Source of the DNA: Eggerthellaceae bacterium
Lineage (GTDB): Bacteria; Actinomycetota; Coriobacteriia; Coriobacteriales; Eggerthellaceae
DNA length: 64,000 nucleotides
Direction: 5' to 3'
Assembly (NCBI GenBank): GCA_009782605.1
Contig: WRIR01000007.1
Span: forward strand, 37,003 to 101,002
This document shows positions 16,065 to 26,757 of the stretch, in pieces. The position numbers were made by a program, and so were the translations under genes. Numbering within the stretch: position 1 is the stretch's first letter; each line of letters starts with the position of its first letter. Below the pieces are notes generated by a model. That model ran no database searches. It saw nothing but the letters and a program-made list of their open reading frames with translations, and was not told the origin of the DNA.

Positions 16065-17368
16065 CTATATTCGCCGGGCCTTCCCCAGCCGCACCTGTGT
16101 CACGGTGACCGGCTCGTCGTTTGCGAGGATATGCCCCGGACGGATCTCAAGCAGCGGCTTCACCACGAAGTCGCGCTCCGCGATCCGGGGGTGCGGCAGG
16201 GTGAGCCTTTCGGTGTCGACGACGTATTGCTGGTAGTCGAGGATGTCGATGTCGCAGGTCCGCGGGCCGTTCTCGACGGTCCGGACGCGGCCGAGGCTGT
16301 TTTCGATGACATGGAGGCAGGTAAGGAGGTCTTTAGGGGGAAGCCCCGTGCGCAGCAGCGCCACCGCGTTGACAAAGGGCTCCTGGTCCTCAAGGTAGGC
16401 CGGCTCGCTCTCGTAAAAGCCCGACAGGTCGATCAGCTGGGAGTCAGGCAGGGTGCACAGCAGGCTGACGGCATTGTTCAGCTGGGCGACCTTGCCTTCC
16501 CGTCCCCCTCCCGGGTAGGACTCGGCGGCGATGTTGCAGCCGAGGCCGAGCAGGGCATAGGGGCGCAGGTCTTCGAGGGCCTTGGCCGTACAGGCGATGT
16601 TGTGGGTGCGTATGACGCCTGCCCCCAGCTCACAGGCCTTCAAGGCCTCCGTTGCCGAGGCCTCGTCGCGGTCTTGGGGTCCTTCGAGGCGGTAGGCGTG
16701 TCCCAGATAGCCTTTGCGGGAAAGCGCCGCCATCACGGGGTACCCCAGCCGGACGAACTCGTGGAGGTTGCGCGTCAGCTCAAGCGTATGCTGGAAGGTC
16801 TTGCCGAAGCCGGGGCCGGGGTCTACGCAGATGCGGCCGGGGGAGACGCCTGCGGCCTCAAGGGCACTGGCCCGGGCGCGCAGGTAGTCGCGCACCTCGG
16901 TAACAACGTCGCCGTAGTGCGGGTCTTCCTGCATGGTCTCGGGCTCGCCTTGCATGTGCATGACAACGAGCCCGGTTTCGCTGCGAGTGGCGAGGTCGAT
17001 AAGGGCGGGGTCCTCGAAGCCCGAGACGTCGTTGATGATGGAGGCGCCGGCCTCGACGCAGGCCGAAGCCACCGTGGCGTGCCGGGTGTCGATGCTCACG
17101 CATATCCCGTCGCGGGCGAGCTCGCCTACGACGTCGATGACCCGCGCAAGCTCTTCTTCGGCGGGGACGGCCTTCGACCCGGGGCGCGTTGACTCGCCCC
17201 CGACGTCGATGATCTGCGCACCCTGTCCGACCATGTTTTGCGCGTGGGCGATTGCTGATTTCCTATCCTGGTAAAGGCCGCCGTCCGAGAACGAGTCGGG
17301 CGTAACATTCAAGATGCCCATGAGTATGGGCATCCGTGTGTCGAACTCGTATGACGCGCAGTGCCACT

Positions 17369-17372
<4 letters not shown>
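16065..17372 (-). CDS. folP/folK: Fused dihydropteroate synthase and HPPK (folate synthesis)
   Basis: The 435-residue protein joins two successive folate enzymes. The N-terminal part (to about residue 265) is dihydropteroate synthase: MGILNVTPDSFSDGG, IIDVGGESTRPGS and a late RTHN motif. The C-terminal part (about 273-435) is 6-hydroxymethyl-dihydropterin pyrophosphokinase: YALLGLGCNI, then GPRTCDIDILDYQQY with the Mg-binding aspartates, and PHPRIAERDFVVKPL. The order DHPS then HPPK is the reverse of the better-known fungal HPPK-DHPS order, and no FolB is fused. GTG at 17372 overlaps the ftsH stop by 4 bases. Confidence 0.94.
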
Positions 17373-19795
<2,423 letters not shown>

Positions 19796-19814
19796 AAACC
19801 TTGAGTCTTTCTTG

Positions 19815-20402
19815 TCAGTCGACCCGACGGGCATCGCCAAGCTGGTCGGCTTGGTGGTAGACCCCGGGTTCAAGGATACCGATATAGGGCAGATTGCGGT
19901 AACGTTCCGCATAGTCGAGCCCATAGCCGACGATGAACTGGTCGGGGCATTCGAACCCGATGTACTTACAGTCGATCTTTGCCTGCTGCAGCGTCTCTTT
20001 CCGCAGGAGCGTCACTACCTCGATAGAGGCCGGTCCCCGGGATGCGAGGTTTTTCAGGAGGTACTTCAAGGTGAGGCCGCTGTCGAGGATGTCCTCGACG
20101 ACGATGATGTGCTGCCCCTTGATGTCGGAGGTGAGGTCTTTCAGGATGCGCACCACGCCAGAGCTCTTCGTCCCGTTGCCATACGACGAGATAGCCATGT
20201 AATCCATCTCTATCGGAAGGTCTATCCTGCGGGCTAGGTCGGCCATGAATATCGCAGCGCCCCGCAAGACGGACACCAGCATCACGCGCTCACCCCGCTC
20301 CACCATGTCGGCATAGTCCTGCGTGATAGCCGCGCCTATCTCCTCGATACGGCAGGCTATGGTCTTTTCCTCGAAAAGTATCTCCTGGATGTCTTTATGC
20401 AC
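19815..20402 (-). CDS. hpt: Hypoxanthine phosphoribosyltransferase
   Basis: This 195-residue purine-salvage enzyme converts hypoxanthine or guanine with PRPP to IMP or GMP. The PRPP motif is IIVVEDILDSGLTLKYLL (about residues 97-115); LVSVLRGAAIFMADLAR carries the pyrophosphate-binding loop, YGNGTKSSG the flexible loop, and FIVGYGLDYAERYRNLPYIG the purine-binding C-terminus. GTG at 20402 was chosen because AAAAGGA precedes it by about 7 bases. The downstream ftsH gene follows directly, the conserved hpt-ftsH order of many Gram-positives. Confidence 0.94.
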   Translation of the reverse strand: MHKDIQEILFEEKTIACRIEEIGAAITQDYADMVERGERVMLVSVLRGAAIFMADLARRIDLPIEMDYMAISSYGNGTKSSGVVRILKDLTSDIKGQHIIVVEDILDSGLTLKYLLKNLASRGPASIEVVTLLRKETLQQAKIDCKYIGFECPDQFIVGYGLDYAERYRNLPYIGILEPGVYHQADQLGDARRVD

Positions 20403-20714
20403 GCCATTCCTTTTCTGACCCGTGTGTCTGACTCTTCGGCAAAGCGCCGTGTTCTGCCTGTTTCTGTTGTTCCCTTATCACAAACGATTAGTGTAACATT
20501 ATGTGCTGGTCGTTGCCGTCCAATACGGCCACAGCGCACCCCTTTTCCCCGTGATTTTCACATTTGGCGCACGAAAGGATGTTTCTGTTGCGGACATGGC
20601 CGCACCTTTTGCGGTTTTACCCGGGTTTCTGGTATTATAGGCGCTCAGTCTCTGATATGATTCAGGGTTTGTATATATGATTTGCCTCGGTTGGTAGGAT
20701 GCTGCTCTGCAAAC
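20403..20714. promoter_or_regulatory. Divergent intergenic region between hpt and the pentapeptide-type gene
   Basis: These 312 bases should contain promoters for the hpt-ftsH-folate block (minus) and the pentapeptide-recQ pair (plus). On the plus strand TTGCGG, an 18-base spacer and TATTAT near 20612-20636 form a plausible promoter. No clear minus-strand promoter, riboswitch or gene was recognised. Confidence 0.4.
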
Positions 20715-22352
20715 ATGATGAAAAAAAGCCTATACGAGAAGTTCAAAGCCCTGCTTATGGGGTTGCCCCTCGCCGCGTCGATACTGCTGTGGATAGCCAT
20801 TGCGCTCGTGGTTTTCGGCCTTTTTGCCTGGAGGTGGACCGGCTGGGTCATCCTGTCCCCCATGCCCCTTGACCATGTCGAGGGCAGTCTCGCCTCCTCC
20901 ACGCTTGAGGCGATAAAGGTCACCCTGCTCATCATGGGCGGGCTGGGCCTGGTCGGCTACCTCGTCATCCGCTACCAGGAGGGGAACTCGTCTCGGCGGG
21001 AAGAGGTGAGGACGCTTGAGAACCGTGTCGAGGAACAGGCGCAGGTCCTGAGGGACCGCATCGAGAAGCAGGTGGACGCCGCCATTGCCATGCTGGGGGA
21101 CAAGGACACCCCGTCGACGCGGATCGCGGGGGTGTGCAGCCTCACCGACATCGCCGACACGCACCACGGCGCCTACCAGCAGCGCGTGGTCGACATCCTG
21201 TGCGGGTACCTGAGGACCCTGCGCACGGAAGACGAGGCCGTCGAGTCGACCATCATAGGCACCATGAGGGCCCACCTCCAGAAGCACCGGGTGTCTTCCC
21301 GGGAGGAACGGGGCGTCGAGCAGCACCTGCCCGATGCCAAGCTCTGGTGCAACTGCTCATTCGACTTCCATGGGGTGGTCTTCACCGAGAAGATAGCCCT
21401 TTCCGACTCGACCTTCTCCAAGAACATCAATTTTAGGGGCGCGACCTTCCTGAGCTTCTCCGACTTCGGCAACACCGCCTTCGAGGACGAGGTCGACTTC
21501 CATTCCGCGACCTTCGGGGAGGGGACGAGCTTCCGCCACGCAATGTTCAAGGGGAACGCCGGCTTTGTGAAGGCGGCGTTCGGGGCCCGGACGAGCTTCC
21601 GCCACACGGTGTTCGAGCGCGAGACGAACTTCCAATCCGCCCTGTTCGGGGAGGGGACCTTCTTCGAGGGCGCGAAATTCGGCAACGGGACCTATTTCGT
21701 GGAGGCCGTCTTCGGCAACGAGGCTTCTTTCCGGAATGCGGAATTCAAAGAGGTGACCTTCTTCAAGAACGCGACCTTCGGGGAGAGGACCTTCTTTGAA
21801 AGCGCGAAGTTCGGCAACCGGGTCTACTTCGAGGGCGCGACCTTCGGCAACGGGACCTATTTCGGCGACGCCGAGTTCGGGGATGTTATCTTCTTCCAGA
21901 GCGCGACCTTCGAGGACGAGGCCTACTTCCAAAACGCACGCTTCGGCAACGGGATCCATTTCGAGGGCGCGAAGTTCGGCAACCGGGCCTTCTTCGGCGG
22001 CGTGACCTTCGGCAACGAGGCCTTTTTCACGGAGGCGGCTTTCGGCAACGAGGGCTTCTTTGTGGAATCGACCTTCGGCAACGAGGCCTCCTTCGGAAAT
22101 GTGGAGTTCGAGGGCGAGGCCCATTTCCAGAACGTGAAGTTTGGGGAAAAGGCCTTCTTCGGGAATGCCTCGTTCGGCAACGGAACCTATTTTTGGGGAG
22201 CGCGGTTCGGCAATGGGGCGTCCTTTGAGGGCGCGCGACTGCCTGGCACCTGCCCCCTGATGGAAAACGGGCTCCCGGAAGGCGTGCGGCAGACCGTGCT
22301 GCACGGCCCCCCCGAGGGAAGGCTGTACCTCCCCGGGCGCAGCTATGGGTGA
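20715..22352 (+). CDS. Membrane-anchored pentapeptide-type repeat protein
   Basis: The 545-residue protein (ATG 20715; TTG 20682 is possible) has two helices (about residues 15-40 and 68-86), a coiled coil, and a domain AIAMLGDKDTPSTRIAGVCS with VVDILCGYLRTLR that resembles the pre-repeat domain of actinobacterial membrane pentapeptide proteins. Residues about 210-530 are a long series of 11-residue units such as AKFGNGTYFVE, AVFGNEASFRN, ATFGERTFFES. Phe recurs alternately every 5 and 6 residues, so the domain should fold as a right-handed quadrilateral beta-helix. Function is unknown. The last 8 bases overlap recQ, suggesting co-expression. Confidence 0.8.
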   Translation: MMKKSLYEKFKALLMGLPLAASILLWIAIALVVFGLFAWRWTGWVILSPMPLDHVEGSLASSTLEAIKVTLLIMGGLGLVGYLVIRYQEGNSSRREEVRTLENRVEEQAQVLRDRIEKQVDAAIAMLGDKDTPSTRIAGVCSLTDIADTHHGAYQQRVVDILCGYLRTLRTEDEAVESTIIGTMRAHLQKHRVSSREERGVEQHLPDAKLWCNCSFDFHGVVFTEKIALSDSTFSKNINFRGATFLSFSDFGNTAFEDEVDFHSATFGEGTSFRHAMFKGNAGFVKAAFGARTSFRHTVFERETNFQSALFGEGTFFEGAKFGNGTYFVEAVFGNEASFRNAEFKEVTFFKNATFGERTFFESAKFGNRVYFEGATFGNGTYFGDAEFGDVIFFQSATFEDEAYFQNARFGNGIHFEGAKFGNRAFFGGVTFGNEAFFTEAAFGNEGFFVESTFGNEASFGNVEFEGEAHFQNVKFGEKAFFGNASFGNGTYFWGARFGNGASFEGARLPGTCPLMENGLPEGVRQTVLHGPPEGRLYLPGRSYG

Positions 22353-24324
22353 GGCTGCTGTAGGTGAGGGCCCTGGCGGGGCCTCCAAGCTCGAGGTCCT
22401 TTCCGCCTGTTTCGGCTACGATGCCTTTCGTCCGGGACAAGAAGCCCTCATAGATGCCCTGCTCGCCAGGCGTGACGTGGTCGGCATCATGCCGACAGGG
22501 GCGGGCAAATCGCTGTGCTACCAGGTGCCTGCCCTGATGATGGAGGGCATCACGATCGTCGTCTCGCCTTTGATAGCGCTCATGAAAGACCAGGTCGGTG
22601 CCTTGACACAGGCAGGCGTGGCAGCAGCCTTCATCAACAGCTCCCTGCGCCCTCAAGAGGTGGGCGAGGTCATCCGCGACGCGAAGGCGGGGAAGTACCG
22701 AATCATCTATGTGGCACCCGAGCGCTTGTCGAACCCCCTGTTCATGGGTTTTTGCACGGCGGCCGACATCGCTATGGTGACGGTGGACGAGGCTCATTGC
22801 GTCTCCCAGTGGGGACATGACTTCCGCCCGAGCTACCGCGAGATCGCGCGCTTTGTCGCCGCCTTGCCGGCCCGCCCGATAGTCGGTGCCTTCACAGCCA
22901 CGGCAACCGCCCAGGTCAGGGCCGATATTGCCGAGCTCTTGGCCTTGCACGACGCCTATGTTTTGGTCTCGGGCTTCAACCGCGAGAACCTTTACTTCAG
23001 CGTAAAGCGCCCGAAGGACAAGATGGCAACGCTGCTGGAGTTCTTAGGCCAGCGCAGGGACGCCTGCGGGATAGTCTATTGTGCCACCCGTGCCGGCGTC
23101 GAAGAGGTGTGCGCCGAACTGGTGGAATGCGGGTATGCGGCGACACGCTACCATGCGGGGCTTGACGACGGCGAGCGGCTGGGAAACCAGGACGACTTCG
23201 TGTACGAGCGCAGTAGGATAATGGTGGCGACCAACGCCTTCGGCATGGGCATCGACAAGAGCAATCTCGCTTTTGTGGTGCACTACAACATGCCCAAGAA
23301 CCTTGAGAGCTACTACCAGGAGGCCGGGCGGGCCGGGCGCGACGGCGAGCCGGCGGTCTGCCTGACGCTCTACAGCGCACAGGATGTCGAGACCGGCAAG
23401 TTCCTGATCTCGAAAAGCTACGAGGACGGCGACCACGACTGGGAGGCACGTCAGGCCCGACAGGCCAACGACCTCGACCTGCTCAAGAAGATGACCTGGT
23501 ACTGCACGACCAGCGACTGCCTGCGCGGTTATATCCTCAAATACTTCGGTGAGCAGGCCCCGGTGTTTTGCGGCTGCTGCTCGAACTGCGACACGCAGTT
23601 CGAGGCGGTCGATGTGACTATCGACGCCCAGAAGGTCATCTCATGCGTCATGCGGCTTGAGCGGCAGAACAGGGCCTTCGGCAAGGCGCTTATCGCGAAG
23701 TCGCTCCATGGCAGCAAGGACAAGCAGGTTACCGGGCGCGGGCTGGACAAGCTGTCCACCTATGGCATCATGGCCGAGGTGCCGGTCAAGCGGATCATGG
23801 ACATCATCAACTACCTGGTGGAGAAGGGCTGGGTCAGCCAGTCAAACAGCGAGTACCCGACCCTGGGGCTGACCGAGAGGTCGCTTGAGGTGATCCGGGG
23901 CAAGGCGCAGGTTCTCATGCAGCTCCCCAAGCTCCCCAAGGCAGCCGAGTCGGAAGAGGGGTCGGAGGCGCAGGCCGGGACGCAGGCCGGCGGCCGGGCC
24001 GGAGTGGGCTCTGGGAGCCGGGCCGGCGGGAAGGACGGAGCGCCTGCGGGGACGCAGGCCGGGATGCACGGCCACCCCGAGCTCTACGAGCGCCTTGTCG
24101 CGCTGCGCAGGCAGCTGGCCGAGGAGGCGGGGATGCCCGCCTACATCGTGTTCAGCAACGCCGCCCTCAACGACATGTGCCGCAAGCTCCCGCGGACGCC
24201 CGAGGAGTTCCTTTCCGTGAACGGGGTGGGCCAGGCGAAAAAAGAAGCTTACAGCGCCCCCTTCACCCAGGCCATCCGCGACTACTGCAACAACTCACAG
24301 GGACAGGCCCCGCGGGTTCCTTGA
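22345..24324 (+). CDS. recQ: ATP-dependent DNA helicase RecQ
   Basis: This 659-residue superfamily 2 helicase acts in recombination and replication repair. It has the RecQ-specific FRPGQ element (AFRPGQEALI), Walker A MPTGAGKSLCYQVPA, DEAH box VDEAHCVSQWGHDFRPSY with the aromatic-rich loop, and motif VI QEAGRAGRDGEP. A zinc-binding segment FCGCCSNCD (about residue 410) and an RQC region follow; then a low-complexity Gly/Ala/Gln linker (about 535-575) and an HRDC domain (about 578-655). The start overlaps the pentapeptide-type gene. The last eleven residues and stop lie in one arm of an imperfect palindrome. Confidence 0.95.
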   Translation: MGEAAVGEGPGGASKLEVLSACFGYDAFRPGQEALIDALLARRDVVGIMPTGAGKSLCYQVPALMMEGITIVVSPLIALMKDQVGALTQAGVAAAFINSSLRPQEVGEVIRDAKAGKYRIIYVAPERLSNPLFMGFCTAADIAMVTVDEAHCVSQWGHDFRPSYREIARFVAALPARPIVGAFTATATAQVRADIAELLALHDAYVLVSGFNRENLYFSVKRPKDKMATLLEFLGQRRDACGIVYCATRAGVEEVCAELVECGYAATRYHAGLDDGERLGNQDDFVYERSRIMVATNAFGMGIDKSNLAFVVHYNMPKNLESYYQEAGRAGRDGEPAVCLTLYSAQDVETGKFLISKSYEDGDHDWEARQARQANDLDLLKKMTWYCTTSDCLRGYILKYFGEQAPVFCGCCSNCDTQFEAVDVTIDAQKVISCVMRLERQNRAFGKALIAKSLHGSKDKQVTGRGLDKLSTYGIMAEVPVKRIMDIINYLVEKGWVSQSNSEYPTLGLTERSLEVIRGKAQVLMQLPKLPKAAESEEGSEAQAGTQAGGRAGVGSGSRAGGKDGAPAGTQAGMHGHPELYERLVALRRQLAEEAGMPAYIVFSNAALNDMCRKLPRTPEEFLSVNGVGQAKKEAYSAPFTQAIRDYCNNSQGQAPRVP

Positions 24325-24369
24325 GTGTGCTGCCTTTTGAAGAACCCGCGGGACCTGTCCCCGTGAGTT
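24292..24369. repeat. Imperfect long palindrome over the recQ stop codon
   Basis: The left arm (24292-24322) and right arm (about 24339-24369) pair over roughly 31 bp with about three mismatches; the shared core is GGGACAGG-C/T-CCCGCGGGTTC. The recQ stop codon (24322-24324) is at the inner end of the left arm. Size and position match the palindromes at 6625 and 47548, and a decayed related sequence seems to lie at 12836-12880 after the sensor kinase gene. Confidence 0.85.
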
Positions 24370-24426
24370 CTCTGAGTTGTTGCGGGGCCCCGGACAGGCC
24401 AAAACGACAGGTACCCTGGCACAGGG

Positions 24427-24457
24427 AAGGGCGGACCGGGTAGGTCCGCCCTTCTTG
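24427..24457 (+). terminator. Rho-independent terminator after recQ
   Basis: Perfect 11-bp arms AAGGGCGGACC (24427-24437) and GGTCCGCCCTT (24443-24453) enclose a 5-base loop, followed by a short pyrimidine run CTT. It is well placed to end transcripts of the pentapeptide-recQ pair. Confidence 0.8.
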
Positions 24458-24595
24458 ACTCAGCCTCTATCGAGTGGGGGTTTTGTGCTCTGTTCCGGTC
24501 CTGTTTTGTGTGTGTCGTGCTGTGGCGCGAACGGTGCTGCGTGTTCGACAGGGCATGGCTTGGCTGGGCCGGTCTTCCTCAAAGGCGTCTATCCA

Positions 24596-24946
24596 TCAAG
24601 GCCCCTTCCGTACCTGTTTGTTGCGGATATCGGTGAGCGTGCGTGTCAGCGAATCCCATTCCCCTGACATCATGTCAAGGGAGCGGTTCCCTTCGTCGGT
24701 TATCGAATAATACTTCCTTGGGGGGAGGCCTTCGACGGTGTCTTGCCAAAACGAACCCAGGAGCCCTTCTTTCTGCAGCCTTTTGAGGAGGGGGTATACC
24801 GTGCTTTCCTTCGCAGACACGATGGGCCACTCGCTGAGCTTGCTTACTATCTCGTAGCCATAACACGGTGTTTCTCGAATCAGCAGCAAGATACAATACT
24901 CCAAAGTCCCTTTTTTAAGCTGGATTGTCCAGTCCTCGATTTTCAC
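24596..24946 (-). CDS. PadR-family transcriptional regulator
   Basis: The 116-residue protein has the PadR winged helix: WTIQLKKGTLEYCILLLIRE, CYGYEIVSKLS, then ESTVYPLLKRLQKEGLLGSF and PPRKYYSITDEG. GTG at 24946 was chosen because it gives the canonical PadR N-terminus; the frame runs to TTG 25000 through AT-rich promoter-like sequence. Such small PadR proteins are usually autorepressors. The HAAS-domain membrane protein encoded upstream on the same strand is its usual genomic partner, though here about 200 bases separate them. Confidence 0.88.
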   Translation of the reverse strand: MKIEDWTIQLKKGTLEYCILLLIRETPCYGYEIVSKLSEWPIVSAKESTVYPLLKRLQKEGLLGSFWQDTVEGLPPRKYYSITDEGNRSLDMMSGEWDSLTRTLTDIRNKQVRKGP

Positions 24947-25073
24947 GTGTTTCGATTTGCCTTTGTTTGTGAATATAACGTATAACGTAATATAGCGCAA
25001 TAAAAGATACTATGCAATACATAATATAGAAATAAAGCACCCCCGCCCCATGGTGAGCCGGAGCGTAGGGTGG

Positions 25074-25105
25074 ACAGGGTGGACAGGGTGGACAGGGGAC
25101 GGCAC
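25074..25105. repeat. Short tandem repeat of GGGTGGACA units
   Basis: Three consecutive copies of a 9-bp unit GGGTGGACA (frame of repetition approximate) lie between the PadR and HAAS genes. It is probably replication slippage; no function is apparent. Confidence 0.6.
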
Positions 25106-25144
25106 TGTGTCCGCCCGGCTGCGGGCGCACCGGCCGACGGGGGC

Positions 25145-25699
25145 CTAGTTGAACTTCTGGTTATCGACGCCGACCGTCCGCAGGTACTTCACCATCAGGC
25201 GCCAGACGCTGACGCCGCCGGTAACGAACAGGCTGCCGAGTATCAAAGAGATAGGAAGCCTGAGATGGGCAAGGGGCCCGTTCAAGGGCAGCGTGGGGAG
25301 GACGGGTATGAGCTGGCCGGGGAGAAAGACTTCTGCCTGGATCAGGCTGAGGACTGCGACGGCGATCCCGGCCACGATGAGCCCGATGGACAAGACGCTC
25401 AGGCCCGGGACGACGATGAGGGACGAATGGCCCGACGACCGGCGCAGCGAGAGCTTCATGCGGAGCTTCCCTATGCTGGGGCCCTTCGTCTCGCTGATTG
25501 CGGCCCTGAGATGGCGCTCGGCGACCTCGGCCGGGTTGCCTATCGACTCAAGGGCCTCCCGGGGGCTGAGCTTCTCGAAGTAGCACATCTCCGTGACCCG
25601 GCTCTCTATGAGGCTCAGCACGTCGGCGCGCTCCGATTTCGGCATCGCCTTCAAGTGCCGTTCGACCGTTTCGAGATAGCTCTCGACAAAGACATCCAT
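25145..25699 (-). CDS. HAAS-domain (DUF1700-like) membrane protein
   Basis: The 184-residue protein begins at ATG 25699 (MDVFVESYLETVERHLKAMP), with GGAGG about 12 bases upstream; the frame continues upstream without a family match. Residues 1-70 form the helical HAAS domain: a pre-domain helix, then VLSLIESRVTEM and LSPREALESIGNPAEVAERH, typical of PadR-associated DUF1700 proteins. The C-terminal half has two or three membrane helices (LSIGLIVAGIAVAVLSLIQ and LPISLILGSLFVTGGVSVW). These proteins are thought to work with PadR regulators in envelope responses; the exact function is unknown. Confidence 0.78.
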   Translation of the reverse strand: MDVFVESYLETVERHLKAMPKSERADVLSLIESRVTEMCYFEKLSPREALESIGNPAEVAERHLRAAISETKGPSIGKLRMKLSLRRSSGHSSLIVVPGLSVLSIGLIVAGIAVAVLSLIQAEVFLPGQLIPVLPTLPLNGPLAHLRLPISLILGSLFVTGGVSVWRLMVKYLRTVGVDNQKFN

Positions 25700-25895
25700 G
25701 ATCCCGGTGGTTCCTCCGTCATGAGAAAAGCGTTTTCGGCCCCTGTGGCCTGCTGCGACGAACCCGTGCTCCGTCCCCGCCATGCTGCGCACAGTATAGG
25801 CCTCTCCCTCCCAGATGGCAAGGAATCTCCTTGTTGCGTGGCATTGCACGTGGCATTGCGGGTGCCGCGCCTCGATTCCGAAGGGCATCTTCGTC

Positions 25896-25908
25896 TATAA
25901 TGCTCTCA
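25896..25908 (+). promoter_or_regulatory. -10 box TATAAT abutting the tlyA start: candidate leaderless mRNA
   Basis: A perfect TATAAT (25896-25901) ends six bases before the tlyA ATG at 25908. Transcription would therefore start at or very near the A of ATG, and no ribosome-binding site is present. No convincing -35 box is seen at 16-18 bases. Confidence 0.55.
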
Positions 25909-26645
25909 TGAAGAAGAAACGCTTGGATACCCTTTTGGTCGAGCGGGGCTGCTTTCCCGACGATGCGGCGGCTCTGCGTGCGGTGCTTGCCCGGAAAGTC
26001 AAGGTGGGCGACGCCTATGCGACGAGCGCGGCCGTCCTTGTCCCGTCCGATGCCGAGGTTGCGGTCACGGGTCGCAAGCGCTTCGTTTCCCGGGGAGGAC
26101 ATAAGCTGCAAGGCGCCCTCGATGCCTTTGGCCAGGATGTCACAGGGATGCGTTGCCTTGATATCGGTGCCTCGACGGGCGGCTTCGCCGATTGCCTTTT
26201 GCAGGCGGGTGCTGCCCATGTCACCTGCCTTGATGTGAACTATGGGCAGCTTGACTGGACGCTGCGGCAAGACGGGCGGGTGGCGGTCTTCGAGCGCACC
26301 AACATCAGGCACGCCGATCCGACAGCCTTAGGCGGCCCCTTCGACCTACTTGTTGCCGACCTCAGCTTCATCGGCCTTGCCCGCCTCGCCCCGGTCTTTG
26401 CCCGTTTCGCACGGCGGGGCACCGTATTCATCGGCCTGGTGAAGCCGCAGTTCGAGTCGCGTCCGGGAGAGGCCGATTGCGGTGTGGTGCGCGACCCGCA
26501 GGTGCGCGAGCGCGTCGTCAAAGAGGTGGAAGCGGCGCTTAACCAGGCATCCTTCGCCCCGACCGGGGTGGAGGAATCCCCCCTTAAAGGAGCCGACGGC
26601 AACGTCGAGCTCTTCGTCCGCGCCGTCTTCGAGGCCGAGGGCTGA
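25908..26645 (+). CDS. tlyA: TlyA-family rRNA (cytidine-2'-O)-methyltransferase
   Basis: TlyA methylates ribose 2'-OH groups of rRNA cytidines and can affect capreomycin susceptibility; it was formerly called hemolysin A. The 245-residue protein has an N-terminal S4 RNA-binding domain (KKKRLDTLLVERGCFPD, about residues 2-62) and an FtsJ/RrmJ-like methyltransferase domain with SAM motif CLDIGASTGGFADCLLQAGA, then VADLSFIGL and LVKPQFE. ATG 25908 was preferred over the upstream frame start at 25815 because MKKKRLDTLLVERG is the canonical N-terminus. It is divergent from the HAAS gene. Confidence 0.93.
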   Translation: MKKKRLDTLLVERGCFPDDAAALRAVLARKVKVGDAYATSAAVLVPSDAEVAVTGRKRFVSRGGHKLQGALDAFGQDVTGMRCLDIGASTGGFADCLLQAGAAHVTCLDVNYGQLDWTLRQDGRVAVFERTNIRHADPTALGGPFDLLVADLSFIGLARLAPVFARFARRGTVFIGLVKPQFESRPGEADCGVVRDPQVRERVVKEVEAALNQASFAPTGVEESPLKGADGNVELFVRAVFEAEG

Positions 26646-26757
26646 GGGCGCCCGCCAGGCCCGCCAGGCCTTGCACGGCAGGGGCGTCCGGCTGGGCAAG
26701 CCCACCGTCGTGCGCCGTCCGCCAGGTCGGGCAGGGCCGCCGCCGCCCGGGAAGCCC

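Noticed and set aside
19796..19924. N-terminal extension of FtsH by 43 residues
   Set aside because: It overlaps the conserved C-terminus of hpt and does not resemble an FtsH N-terminus.
21416..22240. Array of 33-bp repeats that could suggest a non-coding repeat region
   Set aside because: The repeats are in frame and encode an 11-residue solenoid pattern with conserved Phe positions, so they are coding.
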